From Pseudobutyrivibrio sp. UBA1225 (GTDB lineage: Bacteria > Bacillota > Clostridia > Lachnospirales > Lachnospiraceae): a stretch of DNA of 40,575 nucleotides. This document shows positions 25,559 through 31,966 of this stretch, one piece after another (within the stretch, counting starts at the first letter, position 1; the number at the start of each line of letters is the position of its first letter). Under the pieces are notes generated by a model that made no database searches, was not told where the DNA came from, and saw only the letters and a list, made by a program, of their open reading frames with translations. The translations under genes and the position numbers were made by a program. The DNA lies in contig DBWZ01000016.1 in assembly GCA_002309345.1 (NCBI GenBank), forward strand, positions 1 through 40,575, given 5' to 3'.

Positions 25559-25587
25559 TGTCATGATTTGGACATGACAAATGTCAT
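25559..25587. promoter_or_regulatory. Overlapping inverted repeats upstream of the ABC operon
   Basis: TGTCATG-N7-CATGACA (25559-25579) is a perfect dyad. Its right arm also forms a second perfect dyad, ATGACA-AA-TGTCAT (25574-25587). Three copies of one half-site thus lie in a row. On the minus strand a possible -35/-10 pair (TTAATG-N17-TATGAT) lies just downstream, so this position suits an activating response regulator. Confidence 0.55.
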
Positions 25588-25651
25588 TTGGTGATATTAT
25601 TCGAATCACGTGGGTATTTTTTCACGTAGGAAAATCAAGAGCCAGGAGAAA

Positions 25652-25681
25652 TTGTACAAATTATGCCTATAGTGGTAAAAT
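25652..25681 (+). promoter_or_regulatory. Promoter for the surface-protein gene
   Basis: TTGTAC, an 18-bp spacer ending in TGG, and TAAAAT. The TGG makes it an extended -10. The same TTGTAC-N18-TAAA(A/C)T layout recurs at 27714 and 31517. The 5' leader is about 55 nt. Confidence 0.6.
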
Positions 25682-25744
25682 GGAAGGACACGGATAAGGA
25701 AAAGGGGGATAACTAGGCGTTTTGTTTACTAATGGGGGTACAAA

Positions 25745-27694
25745 ATGAGATCGAAAAAGCTGGTAATTACAGCATCCGTAGCACTTGCACTGATGTTGAT
25801 TGCGACAAACATTAGCGTTAATGTTGCCGCCGAAGGACAGTGGAACATTACAGAAGTTACTTTTGATTCAACTATTTCAGAACAAACATACATCTTAGGG
25901 GATGAAGCAAGTCTTGATTCCTTATACTTCCCAGAAACTCTTTCTGTGAAGGCTTCTATTGTTGCGCAAAATAATACAGAGCCGGAACACAATCCTGGCG
26001 GCGACGACAATGGAGATTCTAACAATCCAGATAATCAAAATAATCCAGACAATCCAGACAATCCAGGGCAAAATCAAGAGCCTGAACAGAATCAGAATAC
26101 AGACCCTGAGCAAAATCAAGGGCAAGAACCAGAGCTGGGACAGGGCGCAGAACCAGGTCAGGGTGCAGAACCAGGCCAGGGTGCAGAACCAGGTCAGGGC
26201 GCTGAACCAGGTCAGGGCGCAGAGCCAGGTCAGGGTGCAGAGCCAGAGCAAAATACAGGGGCAAATTATTCTTCAGGTGCACAAACAGCTGGTTTTAGTT
26301 TGAAGGATATTTTTTCTAGTGCATTTGTAGTACATGCCGCAGAAATTCCAGAGAATCAAGAGCCGGTGGACGCTGTGGTAAATGTCGTATGGAAAACCTC
26401 TGAAGATGAACTCCCAAGCGAAGTATTTGAAAATGCTGCGGTTGGTTCGTCCTATGTTTTTATGCCAGAAATAGTCAATGAAGAGTCCCAGTCTGAATAT
26501 CTATGGGGATGCGAAGCTCCTACCATTACAGTAAATGTAGTGGCCGTGCAGACTGTTGTATCTAGTGGGACTACTGAAGCTGAGCAGACTGAACCAGAAG
26601 CGGATTCTGAAACTTCAGCGACTGAATCTCAGGAGGAGACCGAGGCTACAGTAGAAGAGGACGACTCGGACACTAACGAGGATCAGGAGGAAGAAGAGGA
26701 AGAGGAAACCAAAGACAAGAAAAATAAGAATAAAAATAAGAACAAAAACAAGAATAAGAACAAAGATAAGGATAAAGACAAATCCTCAGAGGAAGAAGAG
26801 GATGAGGATAGCAAAGAAGTAAAGAAAGAGGACACCGAGGAAGAAACAATCGAGGAAGAAGTTTCTACTAAAGATAAGAACAAAGACAAGAATAAAGATA
26901 AAGGCAAGGATAAGAAGGACAAGTCAAAAGACAAAGATAAGAAAAATGAGTCCAAGGAAGAAGTAACTGACGAGGCTTTCGAAGATGCGATAGAAGATGT
27001 CACTGATGATAGAGTTCACATCATAAAGGAATCTGACGGCAGCACAACCGTCCTTATTGGAAAGGGTAAGGCTCACATTGTGATGAACAATCAGGATGCC
27101 GCAGATTTTGTGCTGAAATTTGTGGACTTTGAGGATGTGGTAAAGGCAATACTCACTGAGGAAGAGTATGCTCAGGTGCAGGAAGGCGCGCAGGTGGATA
27201 TCCAAGCCAATGTGGGATATCTAGAGGTTTCAGATGTACCAGGCGATGATTTGAAGGTGATAAAAGAAGGCATCAAGGCATATGCCAAGGATATTCCAAA
27301 TCTGGCTGTTGCTGCATACCTAGACATAGGATTTTCTTACAAGCTAGGAGACTCCAAGTGGAATCAGGTTACAGATGCTAGAGTACCAATTCTTTTAACT
27401 ATCGTAGTGCCGGATGAATATCAGGGTGTTTCTGGCAACTATTATATCCTTCGTGCTCATGATGGCGAGAGCACTCTTTTGAAGGACAAGGATAACGTTG
27501 ATGAAACCATCACCGTTTCCAGCGGCAAGTTCTCAACCTATGCCATCATGTACGACAAGCTTCCATACAGCGAACGCAGCGACAAGCCTATAGTTCCAGT
27601 GCTTTTATTCTTAGGAATATTTGTGGTTGTTGTGCTGGGCTTACTATATGTCTTCCTACTCAGAGAAAAGAAGGTAGCGACGGCTAAGGGGTAG
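25745..27694 (+). CDS. Low-complexity membrane-anchored surface protein
   Basis: A 649-aa exported protein of unknown function. It has a signal peptide (about 1-29), then a region rich in Asn/Pro/Gln/Glu (about 80-135), six GQGAEP-type hexapeptide repeats, and a second short hydrophobic stretch near 185-200. Next comes a Glu/Asp/Thr-rich region and a long Lys/Asn/Asp tract of alternating NK, DK and acidic blocks (about 320-410). A globular domain (about 415-610) contains 'YLDIGFSYKLGDSKWNQVTD', 'YYILRAHDGE' and 'SSGKFSTYAIMYDK', a module I recall from Lachnospiraceae surface proteins. A C-terminal TM (about 620-640) ends in Arg/Lys, so it is membrane-anchored, without an LPxTG sortase signal. 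The start has only a G-rich, weak ribosome binding site. Confidence 0.75.
   Translation: MRSKKLVITASVALALMLIATNISVNVAAEGQWNITEVTFDSTISEQTYILGDEASLDSLYFPETLSVKASIVAQNNTEPEHNPGGDDNGDSNNPDNQNNPDNPDNPGQNQEPEQNQNTDPEQNQGQEPELGQGAEPGQGAEPGQGAEPGQGAEPGQGAEPGQGAEPEQNTGANYSSGAQTAGFSLKDIFSSAFVVHAAEIPENQEPVDAVVNVVWKTSEDELPSEVFENAAVGSSYVFMPEIVNEESQSEYLWGCEAPTITVNVVAVQTVVSSGTTEAEQTEPEADSETSATESQEETEATVEEDDSDTNEDQEEEEEEETKDKKNKNKNKNKNKNKNKDKDKDKSSEEEEDEDSKEVKKEDTEEETIEEEVSTKDKNKDKNKDKGKDKKDKSKDKDKKNESKEEVTDEAFEDAIEDVTDDRVHIIKESDGSTTVLIGKGKAHIVMNNQDAADFVLKFVDFEDVVKAILTEEEYAQVQEGAQVDIQANVGYLEVSDVPGDDLKVIKEGIKAYAKDIPNLAVAAYLDIGFSYKLGDSKWNQVTDARVPILLTIVVPDEYQGVSGNYYILRAHDGESTLLKDKDNVDETITVSSGKFSTYAIMYDKLPYSERSDKPIVPVLLFLGIFVVVVLGLLYVFLLREKKVATAKG
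26141..26248 (+). repeat. 18-bp tandem repeat, six copies, in the surface-protein gene
   Basis: Six copies of an 18-bp unit close to CAGGGYGCAGAACCAGGT, encoding GQGAEP-type hexapeptides, differ only at a few third or wobble positions. The high DNA identity means copy number could change by slippage without a frameshift. Confidence 0.85.
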
Positions 27695-27713
27695 CTTGGA
27701 GATTCAGGTTGTG

Positions 27714-27743
27714 TTGTACATCAAACTTATGAAATGGTAAACT
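27714..27743 (+). promoter_or_regulatory. Promoter for the DUF4869-like/ATPase pair
   Basis: TTGTAC-N18-TAAACT with TGG before the -10, the same layout as at 25652 and 31517. A small ATGGC/GCCAT hairpin lies in the leader at about 27763-27779. Confidence 0.55.
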
Positions 27744-27804
27744 AACAGTATGTTTATTTTATATGGCTTGATAGGCCATTATGCGACACAATTTGGAGGG
27801 AAGA

Positions 27805-28254
27805 ATGCTTAAGATTTTTTTCGGCGAGTTAGAGGCTGACAACTATATTTATAATCCAGATATCTTCTTTAATAATACATATGAGGATGAATGGATTACA
27901 GATGAAACTACCGTACAGATGGTTGAGGAAATTGATAAGTCAACTGTGGCAGGCGCTAGAGTTATTGACAGTCCATTTCTAGGTTCTATACCAGTGGAAA
28001 GATTATCAGGCGGTGTAAAAACTCTTATTTTAATGAACAATGATGATGAGCATATTTTTAATGCATCAGCGTGTGGTGACAACTGCTCGGGGTGGATTTT
28101 GAAAATTGCATCTAAAAAGGATTTAACAATTCGACTAGGATATTTGATGGATTTTGGCAAAGAAGCTTTTGATATTGAAATTGTAAATACTGGGAAAATT
28201 GTTCATTCGCAAAAAGAACTAGTTTTAGAAGTGCTTGATAATAAATTGATATAG
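27805..28254 (+). CDS. DUF4869-like protein
   Basis: A 149-aa acidic soluble protein. The open frame begins at ATG 27781, but TTGGAGGG sits just before the ATG at 27805, which I take as the start (MLKIFFGELEADNYIYNPD). Recognisable stretches are 'NNTYEDEWITDE', 'VIDSPFLGSIPVERLSGGVKTLILM', 'NASACGDNCSGWIL' and 'IRLGYLMDFG'. I recall this pattern as DUF4869, a family of unknown function seen in Lachnospiraceae, often next to a small P-loop ATPase as here. The two cysteines in 'CGDNC' could bind a metal or act in redox. No membrane segment. Confidence 0.65.
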   Translation: MLKIFFGELEADNYIYNPDIFFNNTYEDEWITDETTVQMVEEIDKSTVAGARVIDSPFLGSIPVERLSGGVKTLILMNNDDEHIFNASACGDNCSGWILKIASKKDLTIRLGYLMDFGKEAFDIEIVNTGKIVHSQKELVLEVLDNKLI

Positions 28255-28268
28255 GTCTAGGGAATAAT

Positions 28269-28742
28269 ATGGTTGGAAAATATGATATTGAAATATACAA
28301 CAATCGTGTGCATTATTTTTTGACAGTTAAGAGAAACATAACGATTGTAAAGGGAAATTCGGCGACAGGAAAAACTGAATTAATCCGTTTGATAGCAGAA
28401 CTCGAAGCTAATGGAAGTTCATCTGGAATTACGCTTAAGTGCGAAAAAAAGTGTACAGTTCTTACTAATATTGATTGGGAACTCAGATTATCATCTCTTT
28501 CTCAGGCAATAGTATTTATAGATGAAACAGCAGCTTTTATTAGGTCAAAGAGATTTGCAGAATTGGTAAAGGGCTCAGATAATTATTTTGTTATTGTTAC
28601 TAGGGATGATTTGAGTCAGCTGCCATACAGTGTTGAAGAGATATACGGGCTAAGAAATTCATCTGATTCATCAAAATATAAGACATACAAGAAAATCTAT
28701 AATGAGATGTTTAAGATGTATAATCTAAATACATATGAATAA
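28269..28742 (+). CDS. Small P-loop ATPase partner of the DUF4869-like protein
   Basis: A 157-aa protein with a clear Walker A, 'GNSATGKTEL' (about residues 31-40), and a Walker B-like 'AIVFIDETAAFI' (about 80-91). It is far shorter than ABC or AAA ATPases and lacks an ABC signature, so it may be a minimal P-loop fold that needs a partner. It starts 14 bp after the DUF4869-like gene and shares its promoter. The C-terminus is basic and Tyr-rich ('KYKTYKKIYNEMFKMYNLNTY'). Its role is unknown. The constant pairing suggests the two proteins form a complex. Confidence 0.65.
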   Translation: MVGKYDIEIYNNRVHYFLTVKRNITIVKGNSATGKTELIRLIAELEANGSSSGITLKCEKKCTVLTNIDWELRLSSLSQAIVFIDETAAFIRSKRFAELVKGSDNYFVIVTRDDLSQLPYSVEEIYGLRNSSDSSKYKTYKKIYNEMFKMYNLNTYE

Positions 28743-28803
28743 TGGTTAAAAAAATTAAATATTAGTTAAGCGATATTCAATACATTTTTTTATTATCTGC
28801 GGT

Positions 28804-28830
28804 TATAATGTCATATGTAAAGCACGTGCT
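28804..28830 (+). promoter_or_regulatory. XRE gene promoter with a palindromic operator candidate
   Basis: A perfect -10 TATAAT (28804-28809) is followed 11 bp later by the 10-bp palindrome AGCACGTGCT (28821-28830), at about +5 to +15. The -35 (TACATT) is poor. A downstream palindrome suits autorepression by the encoded regulator. Confidence 0.45.
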
Positions 28831-28859
28831 AATTGTTTTATTTTGACATGGAGGATGTT

Positions 28860-29903
28860 ATGCAGATAAATGAAGTTATTAGAAAGTATAGAAAACAAAA
28901 AAAACTGACACAGGAAGAAATGGCAAGTAAGCTCGGTGTTACAGCTCCTGCGGTGAATAAGTGGGAGAGCGGCGCATCGACGCCTGATATATCACTTTTG
29001 GCTCCGATAGCGAGATTGCTAGGCATTACTTTGGATGAACTTCTTTCATTTAATGAGACCCTTTCTGATCTTGAAGTTTCAAATATCATACAAGAGTTAC
29101 ATGGAATGATTGGAAGGGAAAAGCTAGATGTGATTTACCAAAAGATGGTGGATAAAGTCAGGGAATATCCCAACGCAGAAAATCTTAAGCTTTCTCTAGC
29201 GTCTATGTTATTTACTCAGACTCTCATACTTGGAGCAAGTGAGAGAGCAAAATATGACGACTGGCTTCAGGAGTGCTTAGAAAATCTTTTAAAGAGCGAT
29301 TCTGAATCTATTAAGATGCGAGCGGCAGATTCTCTCTATGCATTTTTTATAAGCAGAGAGCGATACGAGGATGCTGAGGGCTGCCTAGAATACTATTCAG
29401 ATGAGAATCCAGACAAGAAAAGAAAGCTTGCCTCTATTTATCGAGGAACCAAAAAATTTGACGAGGCATACAAAGCTCTTGAAGAGACATTGTTTTCAAG
29501 TTATCAGAACATGTCTGTTCTGATCTATGAATTATACATGGTCGCAGTAGAAACAGAGAATTTTGAAAAAGCCAAGATTCTTATAGAGAAGGAAAGCGCT
29601 TTTGCAGAGTTGTTTGAAATGGGATTGTATAATCAATTGGCAGGAAAAGTACAATTGGCTGTTGATATGAAGGATGGAAAGCAGACACTTGAGCTTCTCG
29701 ATAAAATGTTATCAAGCTCGTCTTCCTTGATGGATTATGCAAAATCAAGCTTGTTTGAGCACATGACATTTGGTGAATTTAATCCGGCGGTTTTAGATAT
29801 GGTAATTAGCAATCAGATTAAGCAATATTGTGAGGATGACAAGTATCAGTTCATGCGAGAAACTGCAGGATGGGAAGATTTCAAAAATAAATGGTGTAAG
29901 TAA
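28860..29903 (+). CDS. XRE-family regulator with C-terminal helical repeats
   Basis: A 347-aa cytoplasmic regulator. The frame opens at TTG 28833, but GGAGGA lies just before ATG 28860, giving an N-terminus MQINEVIRKYRK typical of the family. Residues about 5-60 are an HTH_3 domain ('LTQEEMASKLGVTAPAVNKWESGASTPDISLLAPIARLLG'). Residues about 90-340 are a series of helical hairpins resembling TPR repeats ('YRGTKKFDEAYKALEETL'), as in Rgg/PlcR-type regulators, where they bind a peptide or partner. No adjacent pheromone gene is evident. It ends at a bidirectional terminator. Confidence 0.85.
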   Translation: MQINEVIRKYRKQKKLTQEEMASKLGVTAPAVNKWESGASTPDISLLAPIARLLGITLDELLSFNETLSDLEVSNIIQELHGMIGREKLDVIYQKMVDKVREYPNAENLKLSLASMLFTQTLILGASERAKYDDWLQECLENLLKSDSESIKMRAADSLYAFFISRERYEDAEGCLEYYSDENPDKKRKLASIYRGTKKFDEAYKALEETLFSSYQNMSVLIYELYMVAVETENFEKAKILIEKESAFAELFEMGLYNQLAGKVQLAVDMKDGKQTLELLDKMLSSSSSLMDYAKSSLFEHMTFGEFNPAVLDMVISNQIKQYCEDDKYQFMRETAGWEDFKNKWCK

Positions 29904-29908
29904 ACTTA

Positions 29909-29940
29909 AAAACCTCTGTCCACTTACGGACAGAGGTTTT
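29909..29940. terminator. Bidirectional terminator, XRE gene / lipoprotein gene
   Basis: AAAACCTCTGTCC and GGACAGAGGTTTT form a perfect 13-bp stem with a 6-nt loop between converging genes. T and A runs flank both sides. Confidence 0.9.
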
Positions 29941-29990
29941 AGCATTTAAATCAAAGAACAATTAGTTCGTATATGCGAATTGATTATAAT

Positions 29991-30755
29991 CTATTTCAGC
30001 ATACCAAGGATAGCGTCCTTGTCTACAAATTCTATATTTTCAAAGTCTTCTGGCTTGGTGTTCTCAGTGGCTTCTTTAAATTTCGTTTTATATTCGTCGG
30101 CGGTTACTTCTTCATCGTTCCAGTAGTGAGTACCGTTTTCTTCGCATTCTTCTTGGCTGTCACCTTCACCAATTTCGATATAACCAGTTGCTGCTTGTTC
30201 TAGCTTGCCATCCTTAAGCTCATAGATTAAATCGGATGGGCAGCCATCGTAAGCAGAGAGTGAAGGAAGGGATAGCTTGCCTGTGCCAGGAAGATAGTAA
30301 AGCTCGCCGCGGAAACCGCCGCCAGAACCTACGCCTGCTTGAAGAACTTCATTATCAACGATGCCGGATTCGTTACAGCCAACTACTTCATAGTAGGTAA
30401 GGCCTGGGTTTGTTTCGCCTGCGTCTGATAAAATGAGCTCAGATATTCCATTATCATCCAAATCGATTAGCTGAAAAGCAGTCCACTCGTATTCGTCTTG
30501 TTCACGAGGTAAGCTAGATATCAGCTTGGCATATTCTCCGTATACAAATTCTTTTGTTAAACCTTGATCTTGAGTAGCTGAATCATCTGCGCCGTCTGTA
30601 GAGGTGCTAGCATCTGAGCTATCTTCTGATGTAGATTCTGCAGTAAAAGTTGAATCTTGAGTGCTTGCATCGTCATTGGCTGCAGTAGCCTCTTTTCTGC
30701 ATCCTACTAAAAGTGCAAGTGAGGCTATGGATATTAAAACAAGTGCTTTTTTCAT
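29991..30755 (-). CDS. Lipoprotein of unknown function
   Basis: A 254-aa exported lipoprotein. The lipobox is LLVGC (Cys19), followed by a Ser/Thr/Asp-rich spacer (about 25-70) that likely crosses the wall layer. The mature domain has 'QLIDLDDNGISELIL', an acidic D-x-D-x-N-G-x-x-E loop that resembles a calcium-binding EF-hand-like or dockerin-type motif and is common in this kind of Lachnospiraceae lipoprotein. The remainder is acidic with a final helix ('KTKFKEATENTKPEDF'). No enzymatic motif is visible. It stands alone, convergent with the XRE gene. Confidence 0.75.
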   Translation of the reverse strand: MKKALVLISIASLALLVGCRKEATAANDDASTQDSTFTAESTSEDSSDASTSTDGADDSATQDQGLTKEFVYGEYAKLISSLPREQDEYEWTAFQLIDLDDNGISELILSDAGETNPGLTYYEVVGCNESGIVDNEVLQAGVGSGGGFRGELYYLPGTGKLSLPSLSAYDGCPSDLIYELKDGKLEQAATGYIEIGEGDSQEECEENGTHYWNDEEVTADEYKTKFKEATENTKPEDFENIEFVDKDAILGMLK

Positions 30756-30802
30756 AGTCTTATTCTCCTTTGAATCTTGAAAGTTAATTAGGTATTTTAA
30801 AT

Positions 30803-30811
30803 ATTATAACA
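30803..30811 (-). promoter_or_regulatory. Extended -10 of the lipoprotein gene
   Basis: On the minus strand this reads TGTTATAAT, a perfect TATAAT with the TG extension, 48 bp before the start codon. The -35 region is A/T-rich and poor. The ribosome binding site is AAGGAG. Confidence 0.55.
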
Positions 30812-30854
30812 CAAAAATTAAAGATTAAAGCTAACCTTTAGAATTGAACTCTTA

Positions 30855-30893
30855 TTGAAAAAATATTCTGGATGGTATATACTTTGGATATAC
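30855..30893 (+). promoter_or_regulatory. mazEF promoter and overlapping operator
   Basis: TTGAAA and TATACT are spaced 17 bp apart. The inverted repeat GTATAT-N7-ATATAC (30875-30893) covers the -10 and lies directly before the ribosome binding site, as expected for an autoregulated toxin-antitoxin operator. Confidence 0.65.
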
Positions 30894-30910
30894 AGGAGGC
30901 GTATTTGATT

Positions 30911-31153
30911 ATGGAAACCAAAGTAGTTTCTTGGGGCAATAGCCAAGGTATAAGAGTATCAAAAAGTTTATTAAAAGAAGCTAATATCAACATAGGTGAT
31001 TCGCTTGAAGTAAATGTTTCAAATGGTGTTATTACTCTTTCTAAACCATTTAAACATAGAACGCTAGAAGAGCGAGCATCTGAGTATGGTGGGAAGTTAA
31101 ATCTTACAGGAGAATTTGATTGGGGCAAGCCTGTGGGAAGAGAGGTTTGGTAG
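30911..31153 (+). CDS. mazE: MazE/AbrB-type antitoxin
   Basis: An 80-aa protein from ATG 30911. The frame opens at 30872, inside the promoter, so that start is unlikely. AGGAGG precedes ATG 30911 by 11 bp and a TTG at 30905 by 5 bp. The N-terminal swapped-hairpin AbrB domain is clear in 'METKVVSWGNSQGIRVSKSLLKEANI' and 'GDSLEVNVSNGVITLSK'. The C-terminus ('GEFDWGKPVGREVW') is the flexible tail that in MazE proteins wraps the toxin. It dimerises on DNA to repress its own promoter and neutralises MazF. Confidence 0.88.
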   Translation: METKVVSWGNSQGIRVSKSLLKEANINIGDSLEVNVSNGVITLSKPFKHRTLEERASEYGGKLNLTGEFDWGKPVGREVW

Positions 31154-31458
31154 TGAGCAAGGTAGAGCAAGGTGATATATTAAAGTTTGAAAGAATAAAA
31201 CAGCCAGTCTTGGTTACTAGCAAGAATTTTTTCAATGAAGAAAATGAAATTATGGGTTGCCCTATTTTTAAAACAAATGATATTCCTAGTCCGTTACATA
31301 TAGAAATAAATTATAATGATGATTCTGGTGTAGTTCATTGCGAACAAGTTCATTTGCTCGATCTAAATCTGCGAGGGTATAAAAGGATTGGAAGAATTAG
31401 TATTGAGGAAATTATGAATATTACGGATGCTATACAGTCGATTTTTGATTATATATAA
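31153..31458 (+). CDS. mazF: MazF/PemK-like toxin
   Basis: A 101-aa toxin of the SH3-like MazF/PemK fold, probably an endoribonuclease. The frame extends upstream in the mazE gene, but GTG 31153 overlaps the mazE stop by one base (TAGTG) and has GAAGAGAGG upstream, so I take it as the start. It shows 'QGDILKFE...QPVLVTSKNFFN' at the N-terminus, 'CPIFKTND' in the centre and a C-terminal helix ('EEIMNITDAIQSIFDYI'). It is divergent from E. coli MazF: the usual Arg-Pro-hhh pattern is reduced to 'KQPVLVTS', so activity is likely but not certain. Confidence 0.8.
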   Translation: MSKVEQGDILKFERIKQPVLVTSKNFFNEENEIMGCPIFKTNDIPSPLHIEINYNDDSGVVHCEQVHLLDLNLRGYKRIGRISIEEIMNITDAIQSIFDYI

Positions 31459-31500
31459 ACCTAGTTTTTGAATTGCAAGTAACGCAATGATAAATAAAAG

Positions 31501-31517
31501 ATTTCGCATAGCGAAAT
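31501..31517. promoter_or_regulatory. Palindrome abutting an orphan promoter
   Basis: ATTTCGC-ATA-GCGAAAT is a perfect 7-bp dyad that ends on the first base of the -35 of the next promoter. It is well placed for a dimeric regulator. The loop is too short for a good RNA terminator. Confidence 0.55.
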
Positions 31518-31546
31518 TGTACAAAAATGCCCTAAAATGGTAAAAT
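31517..31546 (+). promoter_or_regulatory. Orphan promoter between mazF and fmt
   Basis: TTGTAC-N18-TAAAAT with TGG before the -10, nearly identical over its length to the surface-protein promoter at 25652. No gene follows for 420 bp, so it makes either a non-coding RNA or a long fmt leader. Confidence 0.6.
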
Positions 31547-31550
31547 GCTG

Positions 31551-31584
31551 ATGTGAGTGACAAAGTAACATTTGACACTCACAT
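31551..31584 (+). repeat. Hairpin at the predicted transcription start
   Basis: ATGTGAGTGACAAA and TTTGACACTCACAT are complementary at 13 of 14 positions with a 6-nt loop, followed by TATTTT. It begins within a few bases of the predicted +1, so it would cap the 5' end of the RNA or act as an early terminator. Confidence 0.65.
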
Positions 31585-31641
31585 TATTTTGTGAATTCGT
31601 GTTTTCTTAAGAACAGGATGGCAAAGATACAGCACCTGAAA

Positions 31642-31833
31642 AGTATTACTATTGGGATATTTGCACTTTAGTAATACTAGAATCAGCTAATTTGTTCACA
31701 AGTTCACATATTAAGTATTAGTCATGCTTAAATAAAGCATTTCTAATACTCGAGTTGACCCAAAATAGAAGATTTAATGGCGAATGTGAAGAAAAAAGTA
31801 TTACTCAAATCGATATAATTAAAAAGTAATACT
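31642..31833. repeat. Three dyads AGTATTA(C/G)T-N19-A(G/C)TAATACT
   Basis: Dyad 1 is at 31642-31678, dyad 2 at 31714-31750 and dyad 3 at 31797-31833. Each has 9-bp arms and a 19-bp spacer, with the two arms exactly 28 bp apart start to start. The spacers themselves are unrelated, though that of dyad 2 has an inner ATGCTT/AAGCAT stem. Dyad 3 extends to 13-bp perfect arms. The only arm mismatch to perfect symmetry is at the outer base of dyad 2. Confidence 0.8.
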
Positions 31834-31966
31834 TTTTACAAATGAACTTGATGTGAACCAACATTTTCTGCGGGAAATGATGTGCTGTAAAGAAGAAAAG
31901 CTAAAGAGTTATTAATTTATTGTTAAGATACTATATTTATTTAGATTCTAGGAGGATTAATCATAA

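Larger units (their letters stand above)
25422..25744. other. Divergent intergenic region, ABC operon / surface protein
   Basis: A 323-bp gap with no gene. It carries the inverted repeats at 25559-25587, a near-direct repeat CACGTGGG/CACGTAGG (about 25607 and 25623), the minus-strand ABC promoter region and the plus-strand promoter at 25652-25681. Confidence 0.5.
31459..31966. other. 508-bp non-coding locus before fmt
   Basis: No credible gene in six frames, apart from a possible 17-codon frame at 31619. It holds a perfect palindrome, a promoter, a hairpin at +1 and three dyads of one geometry, each listed separately. It also has scattered copies of ATGTGA/TCACAT (31551, 31579, 31704, 31784, 31851). 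Confidence 0.8.

Noticed and set aside
26683..27003. Minus-strand frame rich in Ser/Leu/Phe opposite the surface-protein gene
   Set aside because: It is the antisense of the Lys/Asn/Asp tract; its Ser/Leu/Phe bias follows from the AAR/GAY codons on the coding strand.
31619..31672. 17-codon frame (MAKIQHLKSITIGIFAL) in the non-coding locus, possible leader peptide
   Set aside because: The purine stretch before it touches the ATG with no spacing, and the frame crosses the first dyad; too short to support.
31642..31833. CRISPR array reading of the evenly built dyads
   Set aside because: The repeats are only 9 bp, arranged as inverted pairs, irregularly spaced between pairs (72 and 83 bp), and no cas gene is present.
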